From DATHWB01 sp035460965 (GTDB lineage Bacteria; Actinomycetota; Acidimicrobiia; Spongiisociales; ZC4RG35): 9,501 nt of DNA. Position numbers and translations under genes: made by a program. The first letter of the stretch is position 1. Every line of letters starts with the position of its first letter. Shown here piece after piece: positions 1-7,682 of this stretch. Below the pieces are notes generated by a model. That model was not told where the DNA came from, searched no databases, and saw only the letters and a list, made by a program, of their open reading frames with translations. The DNA lies in NCBI GenBank assembly GCA_035460965.1, contig DATHWB010000333.1, forward strand, positions 1 to 9,501. The letters are read 5' to 3'.

Positions 1-1356
1 GAACACGACGGCGACGAGGCGGAAGTCCACGAGTCCTGTCGCCACGGCGGCGGCGGATCCGCCCAGGACCACCGTGATCCCGGCTGCCGTCGACCGGAAG
101 CCGAGCCTGATCGCTACCGCCGACGCGGCGACTGCGGAGACGACGACGGCGGCGACAGCCAGCCATGGCAGCACGTCCTCGAGCCGGGCGAGCGCGACGG
201 CGCCCACCGCCAGCGTCACCACGGGCACGGACAGGAGCACGGGACGGAGGTCGTCGCGAACGGACACGAGCGTGAGGAAGAGTCGCTCACGGGCCGAGGA
301 TCCCGGTTCGAGATGGGACCACATGTGGACCGCCAGTGCGGCCAGCACGAACATCGTCCCGATCAGGAATGCCTCGGCCAAGATCCCCGTCGCCGGCGCA
401 GGTCCGACCCCGAACACCCTCCCGGAGATCACCACCGCACCCGAGCCGACGGCCGCGCCGGTGGCGCCGGCCAGAGCCAGGAGCGTGCCGACGGCCGGGC
501 CGGCGTCGGGATGGCTTTTCGACCAGGCCAGCGCCGTCACGACCACGGCTGCCGCCGCATATGCGATCACCGTGCCGCGCAGCGGACCCCCGATGGTGGC
601 CAGGACCGGGGCCGGTGCGCCCACGAGTTCGTCGGGGTTGACCGCCGCAGCCAGGAGGAGAAGTCCGGATGCGCCCACCGCCACCCGACCGAACACACGT
701 GTCACGTCCTCGAGACCCCGCCACAGGGAGGACGCAGCCACCAGCAGGCACAGGGACGCCGGAAGCAGCCACATCGTTCCGATCGGGTTGGCACGGTCGC
801 CGGCCTCGGCGACGGCGGTGGCCGCCGTGGCCCACACCCCCCACAGTGCGACGGCGATGTGGGGTGCGCGCAGGTGGGGTCGGTCGTTGCGGGCGGCGTC
901 GGCCCGGGTGGTTGAGAACCACAGTCCACCCATGATCAACGCCGAGACGGCGATCCCGAACGTGAGCGACAGATCCCACGAGATCCAGCGCCGCAGCACC
1001 TGGTACGAACCCACACCGATCACGCCGTTGGCGGTGATCAGGGCGAACATCAGCGTGAGCAGGAGTCCGGTGATGCGCGTGGCGGCAACCGCCAGTCGAT
1101 GGCGACCATCGGACGCAGGGGGCAGGGCCCAGCCCGCCAGGTTGAGCAGCATGTACGGAACGAGCAGCAACCACATCGCGCTTCCCGCCGTGCCCGATGT
1201 GCGGGAGGCCCAGCGGAAGGCGAGCAGCCTGCCGTCTCCGTCGACGGGACGCACCACCGTGTCCGGATCGAACTCGTCGTCCGGGACGGCGGGCCCACCG
1301 ACCATCAGCTCGGCCGGGGTCCCGGACACACCATGGATGCGAAGTTCGACGTGCAC
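1..1356 (-). CDS. Polytopic membrane protein of unknown function, N-terminal part (runs off left edge)
   Basis: The minus strand is open without a stop from GTG 1356 to base 1, giving 452 residues with no C-terminus. The N-terminus reads VHVELRIHGVSGTPAELM, followed by a hydrophilic stretch to about residue 58 that includes LLAFRWASRTSG. A first membrane segment follows (about 61-78, MWLLLVPYMLLNLAGWAL), then roughly eleven more hydrophobic segments, so about 12 are visible. I recognise the RIHGVSGTP start followed by a W-x-S/R-T-S, WLLLxPxxLxNLAGW block from uncharacterised actinobacterial integral membrane proteins; their function is not known to me. The start is uncertain. GTG 1356 sits just before the motif but has no clear Shine-Dalgarno, GTG 1386 is in frame upstream, and the internal ATG (residue 18) would cut into the motif. 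The gene is divergent from acs, with 111 nt between the chosen starts. Confidence 0.8.
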   Translation of the reverse strand, partial: MHVELRIHGVSGTPAELMVGGPAVPDDEFDPDTVVRPVDGDGRLLAFRWASRTSGTAGSAMWLLLVPYMLLNLAGWALPPASDGRHRLAVAATRITGLLLTLMFALITANGVIGVGSYQVLRRWISWDLSLTFGIAVSALIMGGLWFSTTRADAARNDRPHLRAPHIAVALWGVWATAATAVAEAGDRANPIGTMWLLPASLCLLVAASSLWRGLEDVTRVFGRVAVGASGLLLLAAAVNPDELVGAPAPVLATIGGPLRGTVIAYAAAAVVVTALAWSKSHPDAGPAVGTLLALAGATGAAVGSGAVVISGRVFGVGPAPATGILAEAFLIGTMFVLAALAVHMWSHLEPGSSARERLFLTLVSVRDDLRPVLLSVPVVTLAVGAVALARLEDVLPWLAVAAVVVSAVAASAVAIRLGFRSTAAGITVVLGGSAAAVATGLVDFRLVAVVF

Positions 1357-1432
1357 GGCGGTGATTCGACCACAGATCGGTGCCACATCCGCGCCAAACC
1401 GGGTGGATGGGGCGAATTCGTCGCGCACGCAA

Positions 1433-1438
1433 TACAGT
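1433..1438 (+). promoter_or_regulatory. Candidate -10 element of acs
   Basis: TACAGT fits the TAnnnT pattern of sigma-70-type -10 boxes in high-GC actinobacteria. It lies 29 nt before the acs GTG, leaving room for a short leader that holds the Shine-Dalgarno. No convincing -35 hexamer is visible 16-18 nt upstream, so this is a weak call. Confidence 0.3.
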
Positions 1439-1452
1439 CGGAGGGTCGAACG

Positions 1453-1460
1453 AGGAAAGG
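1453..1460 (+). promoter_or_regulatory. Shine-Dalgarno of acs
   Basis: AGGAAAGG ends 7 nt before GTG 1468. It supports GTG 1468 as the acs start, against reading further upstream in the same open frame, which extends back into DNA antisense to the divergent membrane-protein gene. Confidence 0.6.
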
Positions 1461-1467
1461 CCCACAC

Positions 1468-3413
<1,946 letters not shown>

Positions 3414-3417
<4 letters not shown>

Positions 3418-3442
3418 CGTCGGCGGTCCGAGCGGATAGCGT
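3414..3442 (+). promoter_or_regulatory. Candidate promoter of the aminotransferase-hydantoinase operon
   Basis: CTGACG (3414-3419; four of six matches to TTGACA) overlaps the acs stop codon. A 17-nt spacer separates it from TAGCGT (3437-3442), a TAnnnT-type -10. The expected start point, near 3449, falls inside a perfect palindrome and leaves a leader of about 20 nt carrying the Shine-Dalgarno. Spacing and position are good but the hexamers are weak matches. Confidence 0.45.
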
Positions 3443-3444
3443 GA

Positions 3445-3458
3445 TCGGATCGATCCGA
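3445..3458 (+). promoter_or_regulatory. 14-bp perfect palindrome, candidate operator
   Basis: TCGGATCGATCCGA is self-complementary over all 14 bases. It lies 2 nt after the putative -10 and overlaps the first two bases of the GAGGAG Shine-Dalgarno. A dimeric repressor bound here would block promoter clearance. One such palindrome is not improbable somewhere in 9.5 kb, so position is the main argument. Confidence 0.4.
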
Positions 3459-3462
3459 GGAG
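3457..3462 (+). promoter_or_regulatory. Shine-Dalgarno of the aminotransferase
   Basis: GAGGAG sits 7 nt before GTG 3470 and decides that start, which has no upstream ATG competitor with a comparable site. Confidence 0.65.
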
Positions 3463-3469
3463 CGACCAC

Positions 3470-4762
3470 GTGGGAACCCACTCCGAACTTCACGCTCGTC
3501 ACGTCGAGGTCCTGCCGAGGTGGATGGCGCTCTACTACGACGAGCCGATCGCCCTCGTGGTGGGCGACGGCCGATACGTCGTGGACGCCGAGGGAAACCG
3601 GTATCTCGACTTCTTCGGAGGGATCCTCACCACGATGTCCGGGTATCGGGTGCCGGAGATCGTCGAGGCGATCAAGGCGCAAGCCGACCGCATGCTCCAC
3701 ACGTCGACCCTCTACCTGATCGAGTCACAGATCGAGTTGGCCGAGAGGATCGCCCAGCTGTCCGGGATACCCGGCGCCAAGGTGTTCTTCACCAACTCGG
3801 GAACCGAGGCGAACGACACCGCCCTCATGCTCGCCACCCAGTGGCGTCGCTCGAATCAGGTCCTCGCGATCCGTGGCAGCTATCACGGCAAGTCCCACTC
3901 CACCGTCGCCATCACGGGCCAGCGCGGTTGGTCGGCCACCTCGCTGTCGCCGTTCAACGTCCAATACGTGCACGGCGGGTACACCTACCGCTCACCGTTC
4001 GGTCATCTGCCCGAGGACGAGTTCATCGCGGCATGCGTCGACGACCTGCGCAACGTGCTCGAGGTGGGTACCGCCGGGGACGTGGCCTGCATGATCGCCG
4101 AACCGATCCAGGGGGTGGGCGGCTTCGTGACACCGCCCGACGGGTTGTTCGGTGCCATGAAGGCGGTGCTCGACGAGCACGGCATCCTCTTCATCTCCGA
4201 CGAGGTGCAGACCGGTTGGGGACGTACCGGAGACCACTTCTGGGGCTACCAGGCCCACGATCTCACCCCGGACATGCTGACTTTCGCCAAAGGCCTCGGG
4301 AACGGCCTGGCGATCGCAGGAGTGGTCGCCCCCGCCGAACTCATGGACAGCCTCCCCGCCAACTCCATCTCGACGTTCGGCGGCAATCCGTTGTCCACCG
4401 CAGGTGCTCTGGCCAACCTGGATTTCGTTCTACGACACGACCTGCAGACGAACGCCTCGAAGGTCGGGCGGCATCTCCGGAATCGGATCGACGGGCTCGG
4501 GGAGCGGGCCGAGATCATCGGCGAAGTGCGAGGCAAGGGCCTGATGATCGGCGTGGAACTCGTCGAGCGCGGAAGTCGTAGGCCCGATGCTCTCGCCGCC
4601 GCCCGCGTGATGGAGGAGGCTCGGCGGCAGGGACTGCTGATCGGCAAGGGGGGCATGTACGGCAACGTGCTCCGGATCGCACCGCCGATGACCCTGACCG
4701 AAGAGGAGGCAGACGAGGGCTACGAGCGGCTGGCGGCGGCAGTCGACCGCACGACCCGATGA
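3470..4762 (+). CDS. Class III PLP-dependent aminotransferase (AGXT2 / beta-amino-acid:pyruvate type)
   Basis: A fold-type I transaminase of 430 residues starting at GTG, a normal length for class III. Visible PLP-site motifs: FTNSGTEANDTAL (107-119), GSYHG (136-140) for ring stacking, EPIQGVGG (211-218), ISDEVQTGWGRTG (242-254) with Asp244 binding the pyridine nitrogen, and TFAKGLGNG (271-279) with Lys274 as the Schiff-base lysine. STFGGNP (301-307) and Arg402 (LRIAPP) are the expected phosphate-side and carboxylate-side contacts. Overall it resembles alanine-glyoxylate transaminase 2 and beta-alanine or beta-aminoisobutyrate:pyruvate transaminases more than ornithine or GABA enzymes, but the amino donor cannot be read from sequence with certainty. 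The coupled dihydropyrimidinase gene favours a beta-amino acid from uracil or thymine breakdown, giving malonate or methylmalonate semialdehyde. GABA, taurine or another omega-amino acid remain alternatives. Confidence 0.9.
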   Translation: MGTHSELHARHVEVLPRWMALYYDEPIALVVGDGRYVVDAEGNRYLDFFGGILTTMSGYRVPEIVEAIKAQADRMLHTSTLYLIESQIELAERIAQLSGIPGAKVFFTNSGTEANDTALMLATQWRRSNQVLAIRGSYHGKSHSTVAITGQRGWSATSLSPFNVQYVHGGYTYRSPFGHLPEDEFIAACVDDLRNVLEVGTAGDVACMIAEPIQGVGGFVTPPDGLFGAMKAVLDEHGILFISDEVQTGWGRTGDHFWGYQAHDLTPDMLTFAKGLGNGLAIAGVVAPAELMDSLPANSISTFGGNPLSTAGALANLDFVLRHDLQTNASKVGRHLRNRIDGLGERAEIIGEVRGKGLMIGVELVERGSRRPDALAAARVMEEARRQGLLIGKGGMYGNVLRIAPPMTLTEEEADEGYERLAAAVDRTTR

Positions 4763-6168
4763 GCGTGCTCATCACCGGGGGCACGGTGGTCACTCATGCC
4801 GGGCGGTGGCGCGCCGACGTACTGGTTCGCGAAGGGACCGTGGTCGGTTTGGCCGCCCCCGGTGCCCACGAGTGGGCCGCCGATCGGACCATCGACGCCA
4901 CCGGCCGCTACCTGCTCCCGGGGGGCGTCGACGTCCACACCCACATGGAGCTCCCGATGGGGCCCACGGTGTCGGCCGACGACTTCGAGACCGGGACGAG
5001 AGCGGCGGCGTGGGGCGGGACCACCACCATCGTCGACTTCGCCGCGCAGGCCCGGGGCGGGTCGCTGGTCGAGGGACTCGAGCGGCGGTTGGAGCAGGCG
5101 GTCGGGCGGTGCGCAGTCGACTACGGCCTGCACATGAGCGTCGCCGACGTCAACGACGGCTCGCTGGACGAGATGGCGGCGATCGTCGAGTCGGGGGTGA
5201 CGACCTTCAAGGTCTTCATGGCATATCCGGGGGTGGTCTTCTCCGACGACGGGCAGATCTTCCGGGTCATGCAGACGGCGGCGGAACTCGGTGCGATGGT
5301 GATGGTGCACGCCGAGAACGGCCTGGTGATCGACGTGCTCCGTCGTCAGGCGGTGGAGCGGGGAGAGACCGATCCGATCGTCCACACTCTCACGCGCCCG
5401 CCATTGACCGAGGCGGAGGCCACCCATCGCGCCGTCGTGCTGGCGGAGCTGTCCGGCTGCCCCCTGTATGTGGTTCACATGTCGGCCATGCAGGCCGTGG
5501 AGGAGGTCGCGGCGGCGCGGCGGCGTGCCGTCGACGTCTTCGGCGAGACCTGCCCGCAGTACCTGTTCCTCGACTGGACGCACCTGGCCTCCTCCGAGGG
5601 TGCCAAGTACGTGGCGTCCACCCCGCTCCGCAACAGGGAGGAAGGACATCAGGAGGCGCTGTGGACTGCACTGGCCGGCGGTGACCTCCAGGTCGTTTCC
5701 ACCGATCATTGCCCGTTCTGTATGGGCGATCACCCGACGCTCGGCCCGCAGAAGAGCCTGGGGTCGCACGACTTCACCGCCATCCCGAACGGGGTTCCGG
5801 GAGTCGAGGAGCGCATGCGGTTGCTCTTCTCGGCCGCCGTCGCCGAAGGCAGGATGAGTCTGGAGCGAATGGTCGAGGTGTGCTGTGCGGATCCGGCGAA
5901 GATCTTCGGTCTCTATCCGCGCAAGGGGACGATCGCCGTCGGATCCGACGCCGACATCGTGATCTGGGATCCTGATGCCGAGGACGTCATCACGGTGGAC
6001 ACCAACCACATGAACGTCGACTACACGGCGTACGAGGGGCGCGAGGTGACCGGGCGGATCGAGACCGTCCTTCTGCGCGGTGAGCCGATCGTCGCAGACG
6101 GCGCGTACGTCGGGCGGCCCGGCGACGGCCGTTTCCTGCCTCGCGGGCGCAATCAACTGCTGCGCTGA
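4759..6168 (+). CDS. hydA: Dihydropyrimidinase / D-hydantoinase
   Basis: A 469-residue cytosolic metalloenzyme of the amidohydrolase superfamily that hydrolyses the cyclic amide bond of dihydrouracil, dihydrothymine or 5-substituted hydantoins to N-carbamoyl amino acids. All binuclear zinc ligands are visible: His60 and His62 (VDVHTH), Lys151 for carbamylation (TTFKVFMAY), His184 (MVHAEN), His240 (VVHMSA) and Asp316 (STDHCPF). Tyr155 is at the usual substrate-binding position, and STPLR (288-291 region) and AIPNGVPG (341-348) are the usual substrate loops. Length and motifs separate it from allantoinase and dihydroorotase. The ATG overlaps the aminotransferase stop (ATGA) and has no strong Shine-Dalgarno, so translation is probably coupled. 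True dihydropyrimidinase and D-hydantoinase cannot be told apart from sequence. The transaminase partner and lack of a hydantoin racemase here favour the pyrimidine role. No beta-ureidopropionase gene follows within the window. Confidence 0.93.
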   Translation: MSVLITGGTVVTHAGRWRADVLVREGTVVGLAAPGAHEWAADRTIDATGRYLLPGGVDVHTHMELPMGPTVSADDFETGTRAAAWGGTTTIVDFAAQARGGSLVEGLERRLEQAVGRCAVDYGLHMSVADVNDGSLDEMAAIVESGVTTFKVFMAYPGVVFSDDGQIFRVMQTAAELGAMVMVHAENGLVIDVLRRQAVERGETDPIVHTLTRPPLTEAEATHRAVVLAELSGCPLYVVHMSAMQAVEEVAAARRRAVDVFGETCPQYLFLDWTHLASSEGAKYVASTPLRNREEGHQEALWTALAGGDLQVVSTDHCPFCMGDHPTLGPQKSLGSHDFTAIPNGVPGVEERMRLLFSAAVAEGRMSLERMVEVCCADPAKIFGLYPRKGTIAVGSDADIVIWDPDAEDVITVDTNHMNVDYTAYEGREVTGRIETVLLRGEPIVADGAYVGRPGDGRFLPRGRNQLLR

Positions 6169-6195
6169 CGATCCTCCGGGGCAGCGGGCCCGCCT

Positions 6196-6235
6196 GGTCG
6201 GACTGGGTGCAACGGGGCGGAGTGGCCCTCCGACC
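6196..6235. terminator. Possible bidirectional hairpin between convergent hydantoinase and VOC genes
   Basis: GGTCGGA (6196-6202) and TCCGACC (6229-6235) are perfect inverted repeats. Skipping two bases (6203-6204), GGG (6205-6207) also pairs with CCC (6226-6228), giving a GC-rich stem of 10 bp with one 2-nt bulge and an 18-nt loop. There is no T-tract on either strand, which is common in high-GC actinobacteria. It occupies most of the 73-nt gap between two convergent stop codons, where a shared terminator would be expected. A separate 10-bp palindrome (6184-6193) lies just before it. Confidence 0.4.
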
Positions 6236-6241
6236 GCTCAC

Positions 6242-6634
6242 TCACTGGGGACTGAAGAGCGTGAGCTGCATTCCGTCCGGAGCCCGGAGGCGAGCGTTGC
6301 GGTCTCCCCACGGCGTGTCGACCGGTGGAGCGACCGGATCGGCGCCCGCAGCTGCGAGCCGCCGCGCCGTCTCGTCGGTGTCTGCGACTTCGAGGGCGAT
6401 CCTCACGGCTCCCGAGATACGCCGGCCCGCCTCGATCTCGTCGACTGTGGCTGCCTGTGCCTCGTCCAACAGTTCGAGTGTTGCCCGCCCGGCTCCCAAC
6501 AAGACGACACGGCCGGCCTCGGAGCTCCAGTCCGCGAGTTGCACCAAGCCGAGCGCGTCGCGGTAGAAGGCGACGGCCTGGTCGAAGTCCTGGACGGTCA
6601 ATGCAACTCTCAGCTCGAACACGTCGGGCTCCAT
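6242..6634 (-). CDS. VOC-superfamily (glyoxalase/bleomycin-resistance fold) protein
   Basis: A 130-residue single-domain protein with the betaalphabetabetabeta pattern of VOC proteins: FELRVALTVQDFDQAVAFYRDALGL (6-30) opens the first module and VRIALEVADTDETARRLAAAGA (77-98) the second, followed by PVDTPWGDRNARLRAPDG (104-121), typical of the last strands. Family members include glyoxalases, dioxygenases, epimerases and drug-binding proteins; nothing here fixes a substrate. The usual first metal-binding His of the first strand is absent (RVALTV), so metal-dependent catalysis is doubtful. ATG 6634 is chosen over in-frame GTG 6643 because the Shine-Dalgarno overlaps that GTG and is spaced correctly for the ATG. 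The neighbouring genes give no functional hint. Confidence 0.88.
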   Translation of the reverse strand: MEPDVFELRVALTVQDFDQAVAFYRDALGLVQLADWSSEAGRVVLLGAGRATLELLDEAQAATVDEIEAGRRISGAVRIALEVADTDETARRLAAAGADPVAPPVDTPWGDRNARLRAPDGMQLTLFSPQ

Positions 6635-6638
6635 CCCA

Positions 6639-6648
6639 ATCACCTCCT
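6639..6648 (-). promoter_or_regulatory. Exceptionally complete Shine-Dalgarno of the VOC gene
   Basis: On the minus strand AGGAGGTGAT is complementary over 10 bases to the canonical 3' end of bacterial 16S rRNA. It stands 4 nt before ATG 6634 when measured from its end, and 8 nt when measured from the AGGAGG core. This decides the start and suggests efficient translation compared with the other genes here. Confidence 0.7.
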
Positions 6649-6941
6649 GAGTGAGAAGACTGTGTCAAGCTCGACGAGGGATGCCAAGTTGCAGACCTGA
6701 CATCGAGTCTCGAGCCAGGACTGATGCAGGCGGTACTGGGTCGAAAGGGCGGGTGCCTCATGGCCCACCCGAAGCGGCGGAGCCGTCAACGGGAAGGCGC
6801 TGGCGACGAGGGGAGGGATCGTGGTCTCGTCCGTGTGCACACCGGTCAGCTCGCTTGTCGCCGTAGGCGGGACGTGGGTGTTGCCCTCAACTGGTGGACA
6901 GAGTCGAGGGTGCCGGTGGGTGAGAACCCGGTGCCGAGGAG
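6649..6941. other. Gene-poor gap between GNAT and VOC genes
   Basis: About 290 nt with no reading frame I can assign. Short open frames on both strands lack recognisable domains, good Shine-Dalgarno sites and family-like composition. By eye the part at 6650-6730 is less GC-rich than the flanking genes. It holds a possible minus-strand promoter for the VOC gene near 6659-6687 and a short palindrome at 6833-6842. No tRNA, insertion-sequence ends or clear terminator was seen. Confidence 0.5.
6659..6687 (-). promoter_or_regulatory. Candidate promoter of the VOC gene
   Basis: Read on the minus strand, TTGGCA (6687-6682; five of six matches to TTGACA) is followed after 17 nt by CACAGT (6664-6659; three of six to TATAAT). 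The -10 lies 24 nt before ATG 6634, leaving a short leader with the Shine-Dalgarno. A perfect TTGACA also occurs within the spacer region, but its own -10 would fall on the Shine-Dalgarno and looks wrong. Confidence 0.3.
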
Positions 6942-7610
6942 TCAGTTCGTCGGTCGGGAGAAGCCGAGGATCGACCAGCCACGATCGGGGAACCCGGCCG
7001 CGTCGGCCGTGCGGGCGGAACCCTCGTTGTGCTCGGCATGGAGGTAGGTGGGAACCGCCCCGTCGGCCAAGACCCGATGCGCCGCCTGGGCGACGAGGTC
7101 CGAAGCCCAACCGCGGCCGCGATGACCGGGCTCGGTGACGACGGCGAGTTCATGCCCCCACCGATCGTGCTGTTTGCGTCCGACACCGGCCGCCACCGCG
7201 TCGCTTTCGAATCCGACCAGGACCTCACCGTTGAAGGGGTGCAGCCATGGGAGCACCCGGGGATCGTCGTTCGGGAGCCACACACCGCGTCCCGGATCGG
7301 GTGCCGGGTCCTCGCTCCAGCGGAACACGCCGGAGAAGAGCCTGCCCCCTGGGGTGTCCAGGGCGTCCCCGAGACCATCCCCGATGTCGTCGAGGGTGGG
7401 GCCGAGCGCCCGGACGGCCCCGACTCGATCCGGCGGCACGGACAGCACGGTCCCGTCGGGGGTGGCCACGCCGGCCACCACCCGCACGCCGCCGTCCCAC
7501 CCGGGTCGTACGCGGCGGTCCGAACCGACCACCGTGAGGCCGGGGCCGGGCGGAGGCCACACTCCCAGCCACGAGGCGAGGTGTCGCTGCAGTCGCTCGG
7601 ACGGATGCAT
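6942..7610 (-). CDS. GNAT-family N-acetyltransferase
   Basis: A 222-residue protein. The C-terminal 70 residues carry the acyl-CoA-binding GNAT core: HELAVVTEPGHRGRGWASDL (153-172), with the R-G-R-G pyrophosphate loop at 164-167, then PTYLHAEHNEGSARTADAAG (187-206) and FPDRGWSILGFSRP, matching motifs A and B with the conserved Asn195 and Ser198. The first 140 residues (starting MHPSERLQRHLASWLGVWPP) form a lineage-specific N-terminal region seen in some actinobacterial GNAT proteins and contain a hydrophobic patch but no clear membrane span. It may be a degenerate first GNAT domain. The substrate is unknown. ATG 7610 has only a weak upstream GGGA. The gene is divergent from betB with 72 nt between starts, so the promoters must overlap or be very close. 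Confidence 0.85.
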   Translation of the reverse strand: MHPSERLQRHLASWLGVWPPPGPGLTVVGSDRRVRPGWDGGVRVVAGVATPDGTVLSVPPDRVGAVRALGPTLDDIGDGLGDALDTPGGRLFSGVFRWSEDPAPDPGRGVWLPNDDPRVLPWLHPFNGEVLVGFESDAVAAGVGRKQHDRWGHELAVVTEPGHRGRGWASDLVAQAAHRVLADGAVPTYLHAEHNEGSARTADAAGFPDRGWSILGFSRPTN

Positions 7611-7653
7611 GACGAGAGCATCCCACAGCCCGGGCCGGGTCGCGACGACCTCC

Positions 7654-7659
7654 TATTCT
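7654..7659 (+). promoter_or_regulatory. Candidate -10 element of betB
   Basis: TATTCT matches TATAAT at four of six positions and keeps the TAnnnT skeleton. It lies 23 nt before the TTG start in a 72-nt divergent gap. No good -35 is visible 16-18 nt upstream, which may mean that an activator is needed. Confidence 0.4.
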
Positions 7660-7671
7660 CGACGGGACTGC

Positions 7672-7677
7672 AGGAGG
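7672..7677 (+). promoter_or_regulatory. Shine-Dalgarno selecting the TTG start of betB
   Basis: AGGAGG ends 5 nt before TTG 7683. No ATG or GTG start lies nearby in frame, and the encoded protein aligns with the BetB N-terminus only from this point, so the TTG is the likely initiator. Confidence 0.65.
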
Positions 7678-7682
7678 TCGGC

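Larger units (their letters stand above)
7646..7680 (+). promoter_or_regulatory. 9-bp inverted repeat spanning the -10 region and Shine-Dalgarno of betB
   Basis: CGACCTCCT (7646-7654) and AGGAGGTCG (7672-7680) are exact reverse complements separated by 17 nt. The right arm contains the AGGAGG Shine-Dalgarno of betB and the left arm ends on the first base of a candidate -10. As DNA it could be an operator for a dimeric regulator of the divergent GNAT/betB region. As RNA, if transcription starts further upstream, it would hide the ribosome-binding site. Confidence 0.45.

Noticed and set aside
1099..1467. N-terminal extension of Acs from an upstream ATG
   Set aside because: The extra residues are antisense to the divergent membrane-protein gene and do not resemble Acs; GTG 1468 has a Shine-Dalgarno and gives the normal length.
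4720..6156. Antisense open frame of 478 codons covering the hydantoinase
   Set aside because: Full-length antisense frames are common in GC-rich genes; it has no recognisable motif, while the sense strand holds all the metal ligands.
6833..6842. GTGTGCACAC palindrome as an operator
   Set aside because: It is only 10 bp, lies about 200 nt from the nearest start and downstream of the GNAT stop, and such palindromes are expected several times by chance in this window.
6649..6941. Insertion-sequence remnant in the gap
   Set aside because: I found no terminal inverted repeats, target duplications or transposase-like residues, so I do not call a mobile element.
6724..7047. Plus-strand open frame of 107 codons across the gap and GNAT 3' end
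   Set aside because: It has no domain, a basic low-information composition and no strong ribosome site, and it overlaps a supported gene on the other strand.
7029..7682. N-terminal extension of the aldehyde dehydrogenase by about 218 residues
   Set aside because: This stretch is antisense to the GNAT gene. BetB similarity begins at TTG 7683, directly after AGGAGG.
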